Shown here piece by piece: positions 1-5,934 of a stretch of DNA of 6,243 nucleotides (position 1 is its first letter; every line of letters begins with the position of its first letter). The stretch lies in the NCBI GenBank assembly GCA_964563975.1, contig CAZLZJ010000089.1:1-6243 (forward strand). Reading direction: 5' to 3'. The notes below the pieces were generated by a model. The model did no database searches. It had not been told where the DNA came from and worked only from the letters and a program-made list of their open reading frames with translations. Source of the DNA: JAAYJR01 sp964563975. Its GTDB lineage: Bacteria; Bacteroidota; Bacteroidia; Bacteroidales; Prolixibacteraceae. A program made the translations under genes and the position numbers.

Positions 1-31
1 TTTGCTTGCAGAAAAAAAGCAGGTGGGGTTT

Positions 32-49
32 AAGGGGTAACACCCCTTT
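32..49 (+). terminator. Short GC-rich hairpin, possible terminator of an upstream gene
   Basis: A 7-bp inverted repeat, AAGGGGT (32-38) and ACCCCTT (42-48), is separated by the three bases AAC and followed by only a short T run and AT-rich sequence. It could end transcription of a gene lying left of the window. The T tract is poor, so the call is tentative. All three plus frames reach a stop between 31 and 59, so at most a short C-terminal tail of an upstream gene is present, and no product can be recognised from it. Confidence 0.35.
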
Positions 50-93
50 ATATAAGTAATTGAATTTTAAATGTTTAATTAAATTATATTCGA

Positions 94-1347
94 ATGAAAA
101 TCTCCGGATATACCAGGTTGGGTATTTTAATTGTAATCTCAATTACTATTTTAATATGGGGGCTCAGCTATTTACAAGGGGTGGATATTCTGAAGCGGAA
201 TAATGTTTATTATGTAGTCTATGATCGTGTTGATGGATTGCAGGAGTCAAATGATATTGTGTTAAGTGGATATAAGATAGGGCAGGTTAAGGCGATACAG
301 TTTTTGCCTGACCATAGCGGCAGATTGGTAGTGGCTTTAACCACAGATGCAGATATAAAACTGCCGGTTAATTCAGTAGCCCAGATTGTCAGCAGCGACC
401 TTATGGGGACCAGGTCTGTTAAGATTGTGTTAGGTGAAAGTAAAGAGTATTATCAGTATGGGGATACAATACCCGGGGCCGTTGAAAGAGACTTGAGAGA
501 GCAGGTAAGTATGCAGGTTTTACCAATAAAAACAAAAGCTGAAGAGTTGCTGGGTACTCTTGATTCCGCATTGACAGTACTTACTGTAATATTTAATGAG
601 GATGCCAGAAAGAACCTTGCCGAAAGTTTTGAAAATATTAATCAGACGATTTACAATCTTGAAAAAACCACATCTGATTTACAAGAGATAGTTTCAGGAG
701 AGAAAGAAAATGTGCATGGTATTATAGCTAATATCAATTCAATTACATCTTTTTTTCATAACAGCATTACAGATCTGGAGAATATAATAACCAATCTGTC
801 GGGGCTCAGCGACTCCCTGGCACAGATATCCGTTTCGCCGTTGCTTGACAATATTGTCAGATCATCCTATCATGTAAACACAATACTTGAAAAGCTTGAA
901 CGAACAGACAATACAGCCGGGCTTTTACTGAATGACAATAATTTACATGAATCGTTATTAAATTTAACAAACAGTATAAATTTGCTTACCGATGATATAA
1001 GAACCCATCCGGAAAGATATATTCATTTTTCGGCGATAGATTTAGGAAAAAATGTGTATATTAACACTTCCGGAGAATTGACAAAAAAGAATATTTTTTT
1101 CAAGATACATCTGTTTTCCAGTAAAAACAGAATACCGCTTGATTCAGAAATATTTGAGAGTATTGAAGGGGTTGAGGAGTACGAGGCATCAGGAGCATAT
1201 ACCTATCTTGCCGGCAGTACAAATTCATACCGGGAGATATTGGAATTATATGAAAAAGTAAAAAAGAAGTTCCCTGATTCTGCTATTTTAGCATTTAAAA
1301 ATGGAAAATTAATTAAATTGGAAAGGGCAATTAAATATCTGAAATAA
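94..1347 (+). CDS. MlaD/MCE-family lipid transport protein with C-terminal SPOR-like domain
   Basis: This is a substrate-binding subunit of an MCE-type ABC transporter, which moves phospholipids between inner and outer membranes. An N-terminal membrane anchor (about residues 8-26, LGILIVISITILIWGL) follows a short cytoplasmic MKISGYTR. The periplasmic MCE domain spans about 37-115, with VDGL at 46-49 and SGYKIGQV at 58-65. A long helical, coiled-coil-like stretch (about 133-300) should extend into the periplasm. The motif HPERYIHFS (305-313) is where Bacteroidota MlaD proteins usually finish. Here about 100 more residues follow, and 331-417 resemble the SPOR-like domains of this phylum: FFKIHLFSS, then GAYTYLAGS, then AILAFKNGKLIKL. 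The start at 94 gives the typical MlaD N terminus; no Shine-Dalgarno sequence is visible. Permease and ATPase partners (MlaE/MlaF-like) are not in the window. The MCE assignment is firm; the SPOR call rests on pattern recognition. Confidence 0.9.
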   Translation: MKISGYTRLGILIVISITILIWGLSYLQGVDILKRNNVYYVVYDRVDGLQESNDIVLSGYKIGQVKAIQFLPDHSGRLVVALTTDADIKLPVNSVAQIVSSDLMGTRSVKIVLGESKEYYQYGDTIPGAVERDLREQVSMQVLPIKTKAEELLGTLDSALTVLTVIFNEDARKNLAESFENINQTIYNLEKTTSDLQEIVSGEKENVHGIIANINSITSFFHNSITDLENIITNLSGLSDSLAQISVSPLLDNIVRSSYHVNTILEKLERTDNTAGLLLNDNNLHESLLNLTNSINLLTDDIRTHPERYIHFSAIDLGKNVYINTSGELTKKNIFFKIHLFSSKNRIPLDSEIFESIEGVEEYEASGAYTYLAGSTNSYREILELYEKVKKKFPDSAILAFKNGKLIKLERAIKYLK

Positions 1348-1522
1348 CATTCTTATTTTTGATAGATTTTGTATATGGACGTAATGAACCTATGGTTCTA
1401 TTAGCCAAATCGTTATTTTTATTAATTTGATTTACAGGGGTTTGCAAAAAAAGTAGAATAATAAAAAAAAAACGTCAATTAACTTCTTCATTGTTACAGC
1501 ATTATGATTAGGATTCAATGAT

Positions 1523-1545
1523 AAGTTAAAAACTAACTTTTTTTT
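1523..1545 (+). terminator. Weak hairpin plus T run downstream of the MlaD gene
   Basis: A 6-bp AT-rich inverted repeat, AAGTTA (1523-1528) and TAACTT (1534-1539), has a 5-base loop and runs directly into eight T residues (1538-1545). This is a possible factor-independent terminator for the MlaD gene. It lies 176 bp after that stop, and the stem is thermodynamically weak, so the pairing may be chance in an AT-rich gap. Confidence 0.3.
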
Positions 1546-1564
1546 CATCATTTTTTTTACAAAA

Positions 1565-1599
1565 TTTGTTAGCGGGAATTAACAGGAGAATTTTATTTG
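1565..1599 (+). promoter_or_regulatory. Candidate dnaA promoter of Bacteroidota type
   Basis: TTTG (1565-1568) and, after 23 bases, TTTATTTG (1592-1599) resemble the Bacteroidota -33 (TTTG) and -7 (TAnnTTTG) elements, with one mismatch in the -7 box. Transcription would begin near 1605, giving a leader of about 20 bases before the dnaA ATG. The rest of the 1348-1623 gap is AT-rich, with an A10 run (1463-1472), two T8 runs (1538-1545 and 1551-1558) and a short GAACC/GGTTC inverted repeat (1386-1398). The spacing is at the long end, so this is a tentative call. Confidence 0.35.
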
Positions 1600-1623
1600 A
1601 ACATTTAAACCAACTAATTTCAA

Positions 1624-3054
1624 ATGAGCAGTGAACATATTTCTGCATGGGGGAAGTGCCTTAATATTATAAAGGATAACGTTCCTGTGACTAGTTTCAA
1701 AACATGGTTCGAGCCGATAGAACCTGTCAGGCTCGATAATAAAATTTTAACCATTCAGGTTCCGAGTGCATTTTTTTATGAATACCTGGAAGAGCAGTTT
1801 ATCGATATTCTCCGGAAGACATTGAGGATAGTGCTGGGGAATGGAGCTAAGCTTGAGTATAATGTTGTGGTGGATAATTTTGTAGATAATAAAGCACCTT
1901 ATACGGTCAGTTATCCTACAGGCAGTAATACAAAAGTTCAAAATCAGCCACTTACTATTCCTCTTAAGCCGAACGATAAAAAGAGCATTAAAAATCCTTT
2001 TATAATTCCCGGGATTCAAAAATTGCAAATTGATCCTCAGCTTAAGCCGGACAATACATTTGAGAACTTTGTTGAAGGTGATTGTAATCGTTTGGCAAGA
2101 AGTGCAGGCTATGCGGTAGCCTGCAATCCGGGAGGAACAGCATTTAATCCTTTAATGATTTATGGCAACTCCGGCCTTGGTAAAACTCATTTAGCCCAGG
2201 CGATAGGGATTGAGGTGAAAGAGAATATGCCCGATAAAGTGGTGTTATATGTAAATGCAAATAAGTTTCAAACGCAATTTACTGAAGCTACGAGAAATAA
2301 CAACAGGAATGACTTTTTGAATTTTTATCAGATGATCGATGTGCTCATTTTAGATGATGTGCATGAATTTGCCGGAAAAGAAAAAACACAGGAGACCTAT
2401 TTCCATATTTTTAATCACCTCCATCAAACAGGCAAACAGCTCATTCTTACATCAGATAAACCGCCCATTGAGCTGAAAGGTATGGAACAAAGACTTTTGT
2501 CGAGATTTAAGTGGGGCCTTACTGCTGATTTGCTGACTCCGGATTTTGAAACACGGATAGAAATATTAAAGAGGAAAATTTATAAAGATGGGATTACTCT
2601 GCCTGACGATGTTCTTGAGTACATTGCTTCGCATGTTATAAATAATGTCAGGGAACTGGAAGGGGCGTTGGTCTCACTGCTTGCCCAGTCGATGTTAAAT
2701 AAGAGGGAGATAACGCTTGAGCTAACTGCAAAACTGATAAATAAACTTGTTAAAAATTCCAGGAGAGAGCTGTCAATTGAATATATATCCAAAGTAGTAT
2801 GCGACTATTTTAATATGCATGTTGATTCAATACAGGCCAAAACCCGTAAACGGGAAATTGTGCAGGCACGACAGATTGCCATGTATTTTTCTAAAAGTTT
2901 AACTAAATATTCTCTTGCAAGTATTGGTTCTCAAATAGGGAATAAAGATCATGCTACAGTGCTTCATGCATGCAAGACGGTAAATAACCTCAAAGATACC
3001 GATAAAAATTTCAGACAATACGTTGAAGATATTGAGAAAAAATTGACAATGTAG
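1624..3054 (+). CDS. dnaA: Chromosomal replication initiator protein DnaA
   Basis: This is the AAA+ ATPase that binds DnaA boxes at oriC, oligomerises in the ATP state, melts the origin and helps load the replicative helicase. All four domains are present in 476 residues. Domain I (about 1-85) contains SFKTWFEP; a linker spans about 90-135. The AAA+ core has Walker A GNSGLGKT (181-188, Lys187), Walker B VLILDDVHEF (240-249, Asp244/Asp245), sensor 1 around LILTSDKPP (273-281), the box VII arginine finger in LLSRF (Arg294) and sensor 2 NVRELEGAL (341-349, Arg343). DNA-binding domain IV has KTRKR (406-410) and the signature DHATVLHACK (442-451). These residues sit exactly nine positions after E. 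coli Lys178, Arg285, Arg334 and Arg399, so nothing essential is missing. The ATG at 1624 gives the usual family N terminus. The stop overlaps the next gene by one base. The protein looks fully functional. Confidence 0.98.
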   Translation: MSSEHISAWGKCLNIIKDNVPVTSFKTWFEPIEPVRLDNKILTIQVPSAFFYEYLEEQFIDILRKTLRIVLGNGAKLEYNVVVDNFVDNKAPYTVSYPTGSNTKVQNQPLTIPLKPNDKKSIKNPFIIPGIQKLQIDPQLKPDNTFENFVEGDCNRLARSAGYAVACNPGGTAFNPLMIYGNSGLGKTHLAQAIGIEVKENMPDKVVLYVNANKFQTQFTEATRNNNRNDFLNFYQMIDVLILDDVHEFAGKEKTQETYFHIFNHLHQTGKQLILTSDKPPIELKGMEQRLLSRFKWGLTADLLTPDFETRIEILKRKIYKDGITLPDDVLEYIASHVINNVRELEGALVSLLAQSMLNKREITLELTAKLINKLVKNSRRELSIEYISKVVCDYFNMHVDSIQAKTRKREIVQARQIAMYFSKSLTKYSLASIGSQIGNKDHATVLHACKTVNNLKDTDKNFRQYVEDIEKKLTM

Positions 3055-3659
3055 TGCAAGATTCATATAAATCTATAAAAAAACGAAGCGAGGGATTTTT
3101 TAAAGATAGAGGGAGTAAATTTTTTTCTTTTGCCTATCCTGTTAAGACTGAAGAGGAGATAAAAGAGATACTTGATTTGTTGAGAAAGGAACATCACGGT
3201 GCCCGACATCATTGCTATGCATGGAGACTTGGGCAGAAAGAGATCAGTTACAGAGCCAACGACGATGGTGAGCCCTCTTCAACTGCCGGAAAACCAATAC
3301 TCGGGCAACTCCAAAGTTTTGAAGTGACTAATATTTTATTGGTTGTAATCCGATATTTCGGAGGTACTCTTCTTGGAACCTCCGGCCTCATCAATGCATA
3401 TAGAAATGCTGCGGCAGGTGCACTTGAAAATGCTGAGATCATTACTTATACAATAGATATTACTTTCAGGTTAACATACTCTTACAATGAGATGAATGAA
3501 GTAATGAGAATATTGAAACAGGAAAATTTAAATATAATAAATACTTGGTTTGAAGATATTTGCAGATTGGAATTTTCCGTAAGAGAATCAAAGGCAATAA
3601 AAATTGAAAAACTATTTCGCCGGCTTCATGGTGTTAAAACAGAAAAGATTTCCAAATGA
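3054..3659 (+). CDS. yigZ: YigZ/IMPACT (UPF0029) family protein
   Basis: This 201-residue protein belongs to the conserved YigZ family, related to eukaryotic IMPACT; its bacterial role is poorly defined, with translation or nucleic-acid binding proposed from structure and homology. The N-terminal UPF0029 domain (about 15-125) carries the family motifs ARHHCYAWRLG (50-60), NDDGEPSSTAGKPIL (69-83) and VIRYFGGTLLGTSGLINAY (98-116). The smaller C-terminal ferredoxin-like domain (DUF1949 type) covers about 135-195. The start is GTG at 3054, whose G is also the last base of the dnaA TAG stop (TAGTG). This choice fits because related proteins begin with a similar MxDxYKxI stretch and no in-frame ATG lies nearby. 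The one-base overlap suggests co-transcription and translational coupling with dnaA. Family assignment is firm; function is not. Confidence 0.93.
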   Translation: MQDSYKSIKKRSEGFFKDRGSKFFSFAYPVKTEEEIKEILDLLRKEHHGARHHCYAWRLGQKEISYRANDDGEPSSTAGKPILGQLQSFEVTNILLVVIRYFGGTLLGTSGLINAYRNAAAGALENAEIITYTIDITFRLTYSYNEMNEVMRILKQENLNIINTWFEDICRLEFSVRESKAIKIEKLFRRLHGVKTEKISK

Positions 3660-3687
3660 ACTATTTTGCAGGAATAAAAAAATTTTT

Positions 3688-3707
3688 GCTTTTGAAAAAA
3701 GCCTTTT
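3688..3707 (+). terminator. Possible weak terminator after the dnaA-yigZ pair
   Basis: GCTTTT (3688-3693) and AAAAGC (3697-3702) can form a 6-bp hairpin with a 3-base loop, followed by CTTTT. It sits 29 bases after the yigZ stop and 57 bases before pyrB, where an operon boundary would be expected. The stem is AT-rich and the T tract short, so support is weak. Confidence 0.25.
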
Positions 3708-3733
3708 GATCATTAGTTTGTATATTGAATTTG
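3691..3733 (+). promoter_or_regulatory. Possible pyrBI promoter elements
   Basis: Two overlapping near-matches to the Bacteroidota promoter lie in the yigZ-pyrB gap. One is TTTG (3691-3694), 18 bases, then TTAGTTTG (3713-3720). The other is TTTG (3705-3708), 17 bases, then TGAATTTG (3726-3733). Each -7 box differs from TAnnTTTG by one base. Either would give a leader of roughly 25-40 bases before the pyrB ATG. In such AT-rich DNA these matches can occur by chance. No attenuator or PyrR-type structure is evident. Confidence 0.25.
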
Positions 3734-3763
3734 ATATCTTAATTAATTTATATTTATTATCTG

Positions 3764-4672
3764 ATGAAGAAGGACTTAATTTCAATAACAGACTATTCTA
3801 AAGAGGAATATCTGAAAATAATGAGGCTGGCTGCAGAATTTGAAAAAAATCCTGATCAGGATCTGCTTAAAGGCCGGGTGGTAGCAACCCTGTTTTTTGA
3901 ACCTTCAACCCGGACAAGGTTAAGCTTTGAAGCTGCCATAAATCGTTTGGGAGGAAAGATTATCGGCATTGCGGATCCCGGAAGTTCAAGTGCGGTTAAA
4001 GGAGAAAGCTTACACGACAGTATCAAAATGGTTAGTCAATATGCCAGTCTTATTATTATGAGGCATCCTTTAGACGGAGCAGCCCGGTATGCTGCCGAGA
4101 TATCATCTGTGCCAATAATTAATGCAGGTGATGGTTCAAATCAGCATCCTACCCAGACACTGCTGGATATGTATTCTATTCTGAAAACACAGGGCACACT
4201 TGATAATCTTAATATTTTTATGGTAGGTGACCTTAAATATGGCAGGACAGTACACTCTTTACTTATGGCAATGTCTGAATTTGAAAATCCGATATTTAAT
4301 TTTATTGCTCCAACTGAACTCCAGATGCCCAATGAGTATAAGATTTACCTTCGTGAAAAAAATATTCGCTATTTTGAACATTTGGAATTTTCAGATATTA
4401 TTAGTGAAGCCGATATAATTTATATGACCAGAGTTCAAAAAGAAAGATTTTCAGACCCTATTGAGTATGAGCAAGTTAAAAATGCTTATATATTAAGGAA
4501 CAGTATGTTAGAGAATACAAAATCAAACTTGAGAATTTTACATCCTCTGCCAAGGGTTAATGAAATACATACTGATGTTGATACCAATGAAAAAGCTTAT
4601 TATTTCAATCAGGCTTTGAACGGAGTGTATACCCGTGAAGCCATTATTGCCCATACAATGAATTTAAAATAA
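3764..4672 (+). CDS. pyrB: Aspartate carbamoyltransferase catalytic chain
   Basis: PyrB joins carbamoyl phosphate and L-aspartate to make N-carbamoyl-L-aspartate, the committed step of pyrimidine synthesis in the cytosol. At 302 residues it has normal length. The carbamoyl-phosphate loop FEPSTRTR is at 45-52. The 80s loop, shared between neighbouring subunits, reads SSSAVKGES (74-82, Ser75 and Lys79). MRHP (99-102), NQHPTQ (126-131), GDLKYGRTVHSL (155-166, Arg161) and TRVQKERF (222-229, Arg223 and Gln225) match the E. coli active-site segments, and HPLPR (260-264) closes the site. Nothing catalytic is missing. The ATG at 3764 starts the family-typical N terminus; upstream sequence is AT-rich with no Shine-Dalgarno. 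The pyrI gene follows after 5 bp, so the product is expected to form the regulated class B dodecamer rather than a free trimer. Confidence 0.97.
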   Translation: MKKDLISITDYSKEEYLKIMRLAAEFEKNPDQDLLKGRVVATLFFEPSTRTRLSFEAAINRLGGKIIGIADPGSSSAVKGESLHDSIKMVSQYASLIIMRHPLDGAARYAAEISSVPIINAGDGSNQHPTQTLLDMYSILKTQGTLDNLNIFMVGDLKYGRTVHSLLMAMSEFENPIFNFIAPTELQMPNEYKIYLREKNIRYFEHLEFSDIISEADIIYMTRVQKERFSDPIEYEQVKNAYILRNSMLENTKSNLRILHPLPRVNEIHTDVDTNEKAYYFNQALNGVYTREAIIAHTMNLK

Positions 4673-4677
4673 GGAAA

Positions 4678-5148
4678 ATGGTAAAAGTGACTAAAAGAAA
4701 ATTGAAATTAAAAGTAAGTGCAATTAAAGAAGGCACTGTCATTGACCATATACCTGCTCCCTTTTTATTTAAGGTTATTGCTATTTTAGGATTAGATAAA
4801 ATAAAAAATCAAATTACTTTTGGTGCAAACCTTGAAAGTGTAAAACTTGGAAGCAAAGCAATAATAAAAGTTTCTGATAAGTTTTTCAGAACCGATGAAA
4901 TAAACAAGATTGCACTTATTGCTCCTCATGCAAATCTTAATATTATAAAGAATTATGAGGTAGTTGAAAAGAAAATTGTTGAAATTCCAAAAGAGATTAA
5001 AGGTATTGTAAAATGCATTAATCCTCAATGCATTACTAATCATGAAAAAGTAACAACCTGTTTTAATGTAGTTGCTACTCATCCTATTTCATTAAAATGT
5101 AAATATTGTGAAAAGCTGACTATCGGCGAGCAGATCAGGATTCAGTGA
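4678..5148 (+). CDS. pyrI: Aspartate carbamoyltransferase regulatory chain
   Basis: PyrI is the non-catalytic chain that binds nucleotide effectors and links PyrB trimers into the allosteric holoenzyme. The 156-residue protein has the N-terminal allosteric domain (about 10-105) with GTVIDHIPA (19-27); Asp23, His24, Lys64 and Lys98 align, four positions shifted, with E. coli nucleotide-site residues Asp19, His20, Lys60 and Lys94. The C-terminal zinc domain has all four cysteines, Cys113, Cys118, Cys141 and Cys144, in CINPQC and CKYC. FKVIAILGL (31-39), DKFF (67-70) and NYEVV (92-96) are family-typical. The start ATG at 4678 follows the pyrB stop by 5 bp, with AAGGA just upstream, a rare Shine-Dalgarno-like site in this window, so the pair is surely one operon. 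The N terminus is lysine-rich and slightly longer than in E. coli. Confidence 0.97.
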   Translation: MVKVTKRKLKLKVSAIKEGTVIDHIPAPFLFKVIAILGLDKIKNQITFGANLESVKLGSKAIIKVSDKFFRTDEINKIALIAPHANLNIIKNYEVVEKKIVEIPKEIKGIVKCINPQCITNHEKVTTCFNVVATHPISLKCKYCEKLTIGEQIRIQ

Positions 5149-5197
5149 GAGAGTTGTATTTGTTATTCAGGCAAACAGATTTTTGTTGATTTTTTTA

Positions 5198-5205
5198 TAT
5201 ATTTG
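5198..5205 (+). promoter_or_regulatory. Perfect Bacteroidota -7 box upstream of tRNA-Leu
   Basis: TATATTTG matches the Bacteroidota -7 consensus TAnnTTTG at every fixed position and is followed by CACCGC, a setting often seen ahead of tRNA genes in this phylum. Transcription would start near 5212, giving a leader of about 105 bases before the tRNA. A TTTG at the usual -33 spacing is not visible; the nearest (5182-5185) is only 12 bases away. The tRNA probably has its own promoter here, independent of pyrBI. Confidence 0.55.
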
Positions 5206-5316
5206 CACCGCTTATAAAAACCGGACAGTTAACTTAATTTGAAATATAGTTTGTATCCGGATAAATATAAGTTACAAAGGTTGTGTAGTTATTGAAATAG
5301 TGATTTTTAATATAAC

Positions 5317-5402
5317 GCCCAGGTGGTGGAATTGGTAGACACGCCAGGTTGAGGGCCTGGTGGCTGTAACAGGCCGTGCAAGTTCGATTCTTGTTCTGGG
5401 CA
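5317..5402 (+). tRNA. tRNA-Leu, anticodon GAG
   Basis: A complete class II cloverleaf can be drawn. The acceptor stem pairs GCCCAGG (5317-5323) with TCTGGGC (5395-5401), closing with one G-U pair. The D stem is GTG (5326-5328) with CAC (5340-5342), and the D loop contains GG. The anticodon stem CCAGG (5344-5348) pairs with CCTGG (5356-5360) around TTGAGGG, so the anticodon is GAG (5351-5353), reading leucine CUC/CUU codons. The long variable arm (5361-5377), typical of tRNA-Leu, has a GGC/GCC stem. The T arm is GCAAG, TTCGATT, CTTGT (5378-5394). The discriminator is A (5402), as expected for leucine. The terminal CCA is not encoded and must be added after transcription. Confidence 0.96.
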
Positions 5403-5408
5403 CTGAGT

Positions 5409-5453
5409 TAAAGAGTAATTATTTGAAATACAAATAGTTGCTCTTTGCTTTTT
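5409..5453 (+). terminator. Strong hairpin terminator between tRNA-Leu and the convergent SecB-like gene
   Basis: A 16-bp stem pairs 5410-5425 (AAAGAGTAATTATTTG) with 5431-5446 (CAAATAGTTGCTCTTT) around the loop AAATA. The only departures from Watson-Crick pairing are two G-U wobbles when read on the plus strand. A T5 run follows at 5449-5453. It starts 8 bases after the tRNA and fits factor-independent termination of tRNA-Leu. On the minus strand the two wobbles become C-A mismatches and the T tail is shorter, but it may also end transcription arriving from the SecB-like gene. Confidence 0.75.
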
Positions 5454-5487
5454 GCACATTTTCCCCGCAGAAACTGTTTTTACGAAT

Positions 5488-5934
5488 TTATTTGTTTTCA
5501 AGTAATAAATTCGGGTCTATTACCGGCAATACAACAGTGTTAAAAAAAGTTGTACTCGTGCGCTCCATAATTATTCCCCTGGCTGTGGAATAGACAATAC
5601 CACTAATTACGCCACCTAATTTCCGGTCGATTAGCTTGGTTTCATTTTTTTCGATAATAAACTGCACAAGGTTGTTCACATGTATATGGAATTCAAAGCC
5701 AAAATCTGCCGTAAGTCCAAGTTTTTCGGTTTTGTTCTTCGTTGCTTGTAAATTGACGAGTAAACGAATTCTGATGTTTTTTTCTTCTAAATTATATGCT
5801 GTGTTTTGTCCCAGCTTTATTTCAATTCCGGAAGGTTTTTCCGGTTTGTTGAGGTACTCATCAGCGGTTTCAAAATTTGATTTGAAAACTTTTACAGATA
5901 AGATAGAAATCATTTCAGGATGAATGGTACTCAT
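5488..5934 (-). CDS. SecB-like chaperone, probable TAC (toxin-antitoxin-chaperone) component
   Basis: The 148-residue protein has the layout of the SecB fold. An N-terminal strand, MISILSVKVFKSNFE (8-22), is followed by strand-rich sequence (IRIRLLVNLQAT 54-65; ADFGFEFHIHV 76-86). The C-terminal part, GIVYSTARGIIMER (112-125) then VVLPVIDPNLLL (134-145), lines up by eye with E. coli SecB FPYARECIASM and LAPVNFDALF. SecB-type proteins hold unfolded clients; in TAC systems they instead protect one antitoxin from degradation and aggregation. The ATG overlaps the stop of the upstream HTH gene by four bases (ATGA), which argues for tight coupling and for the HTH protein as its client. A solitary export chaperone is the alternative, but the gene pairing makes TAC more likely. 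Fold call fairly sure, client inferred. Confidence 0.8.
   Translation of the reverse strand: MSTIHPEMISILSVKVFKSNFETADEYLNKPEKPSGIEIKLGQNTAYNLEEKNIRIRLLVNLQATKNKTEKLGLTADFGFEFHIHVNNLVQFIIEKNETKLIDRKLGGVISGIVYSTARGIIMERTSTTFFNTVVLPVIDPNLLLENK

Noticed and set aside
85..92. TATATTCG as a -7 promoter box for the MlaD gene
   Set aside because: It differs from the consensus and ends one base before the ATG at 94, so transcription would start inside the coding sequence; the gene is more likely read from an upstream promoter.
1375..1404. Nine-codon open frame starting ATGGACGTAATG in the dnaA upstream gap
   Set aside because: Far too short, without a ribosome-binding site or regulatory codon pattern, so there is no support for a leader peptide.
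1348..1623. Origin of replication next to dnaA
   Set aside because: AT-rich, but without a cluster of DnaA boxes or phased repeats; the nearest box-like words in the window are isolated and imperfect.
1747..2028. Minus-strand open frames within dnaA, yigZ, pyrB and pyrI
   Set aside because: All are antisense shadows of well-recognised genes and contain no identifiable motif.
3604..3801. Plus-strand open frame of 65 codons spanning the yigZ-pyrB gap
   Set aside because: It overlaps the end of yigZ and the start of pyrB in another frame, its middle is AT-rich non-coding sequence, and no family is recognisable.
5307..5501. Minus-strand open frame of 64 codons
   Set aside because: It is the antisense of tRNA-Leu and its terminator; the apparent protein is simply the reverse complement of the cloverleaf.
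5636..5923. Plus-strand open frame of 95 codons
   Set aside because: It lies entirely antisense to the SecB-like gene, whose minus-strand protein has family-like motifs and a coupled start; this frame resembles nothing.
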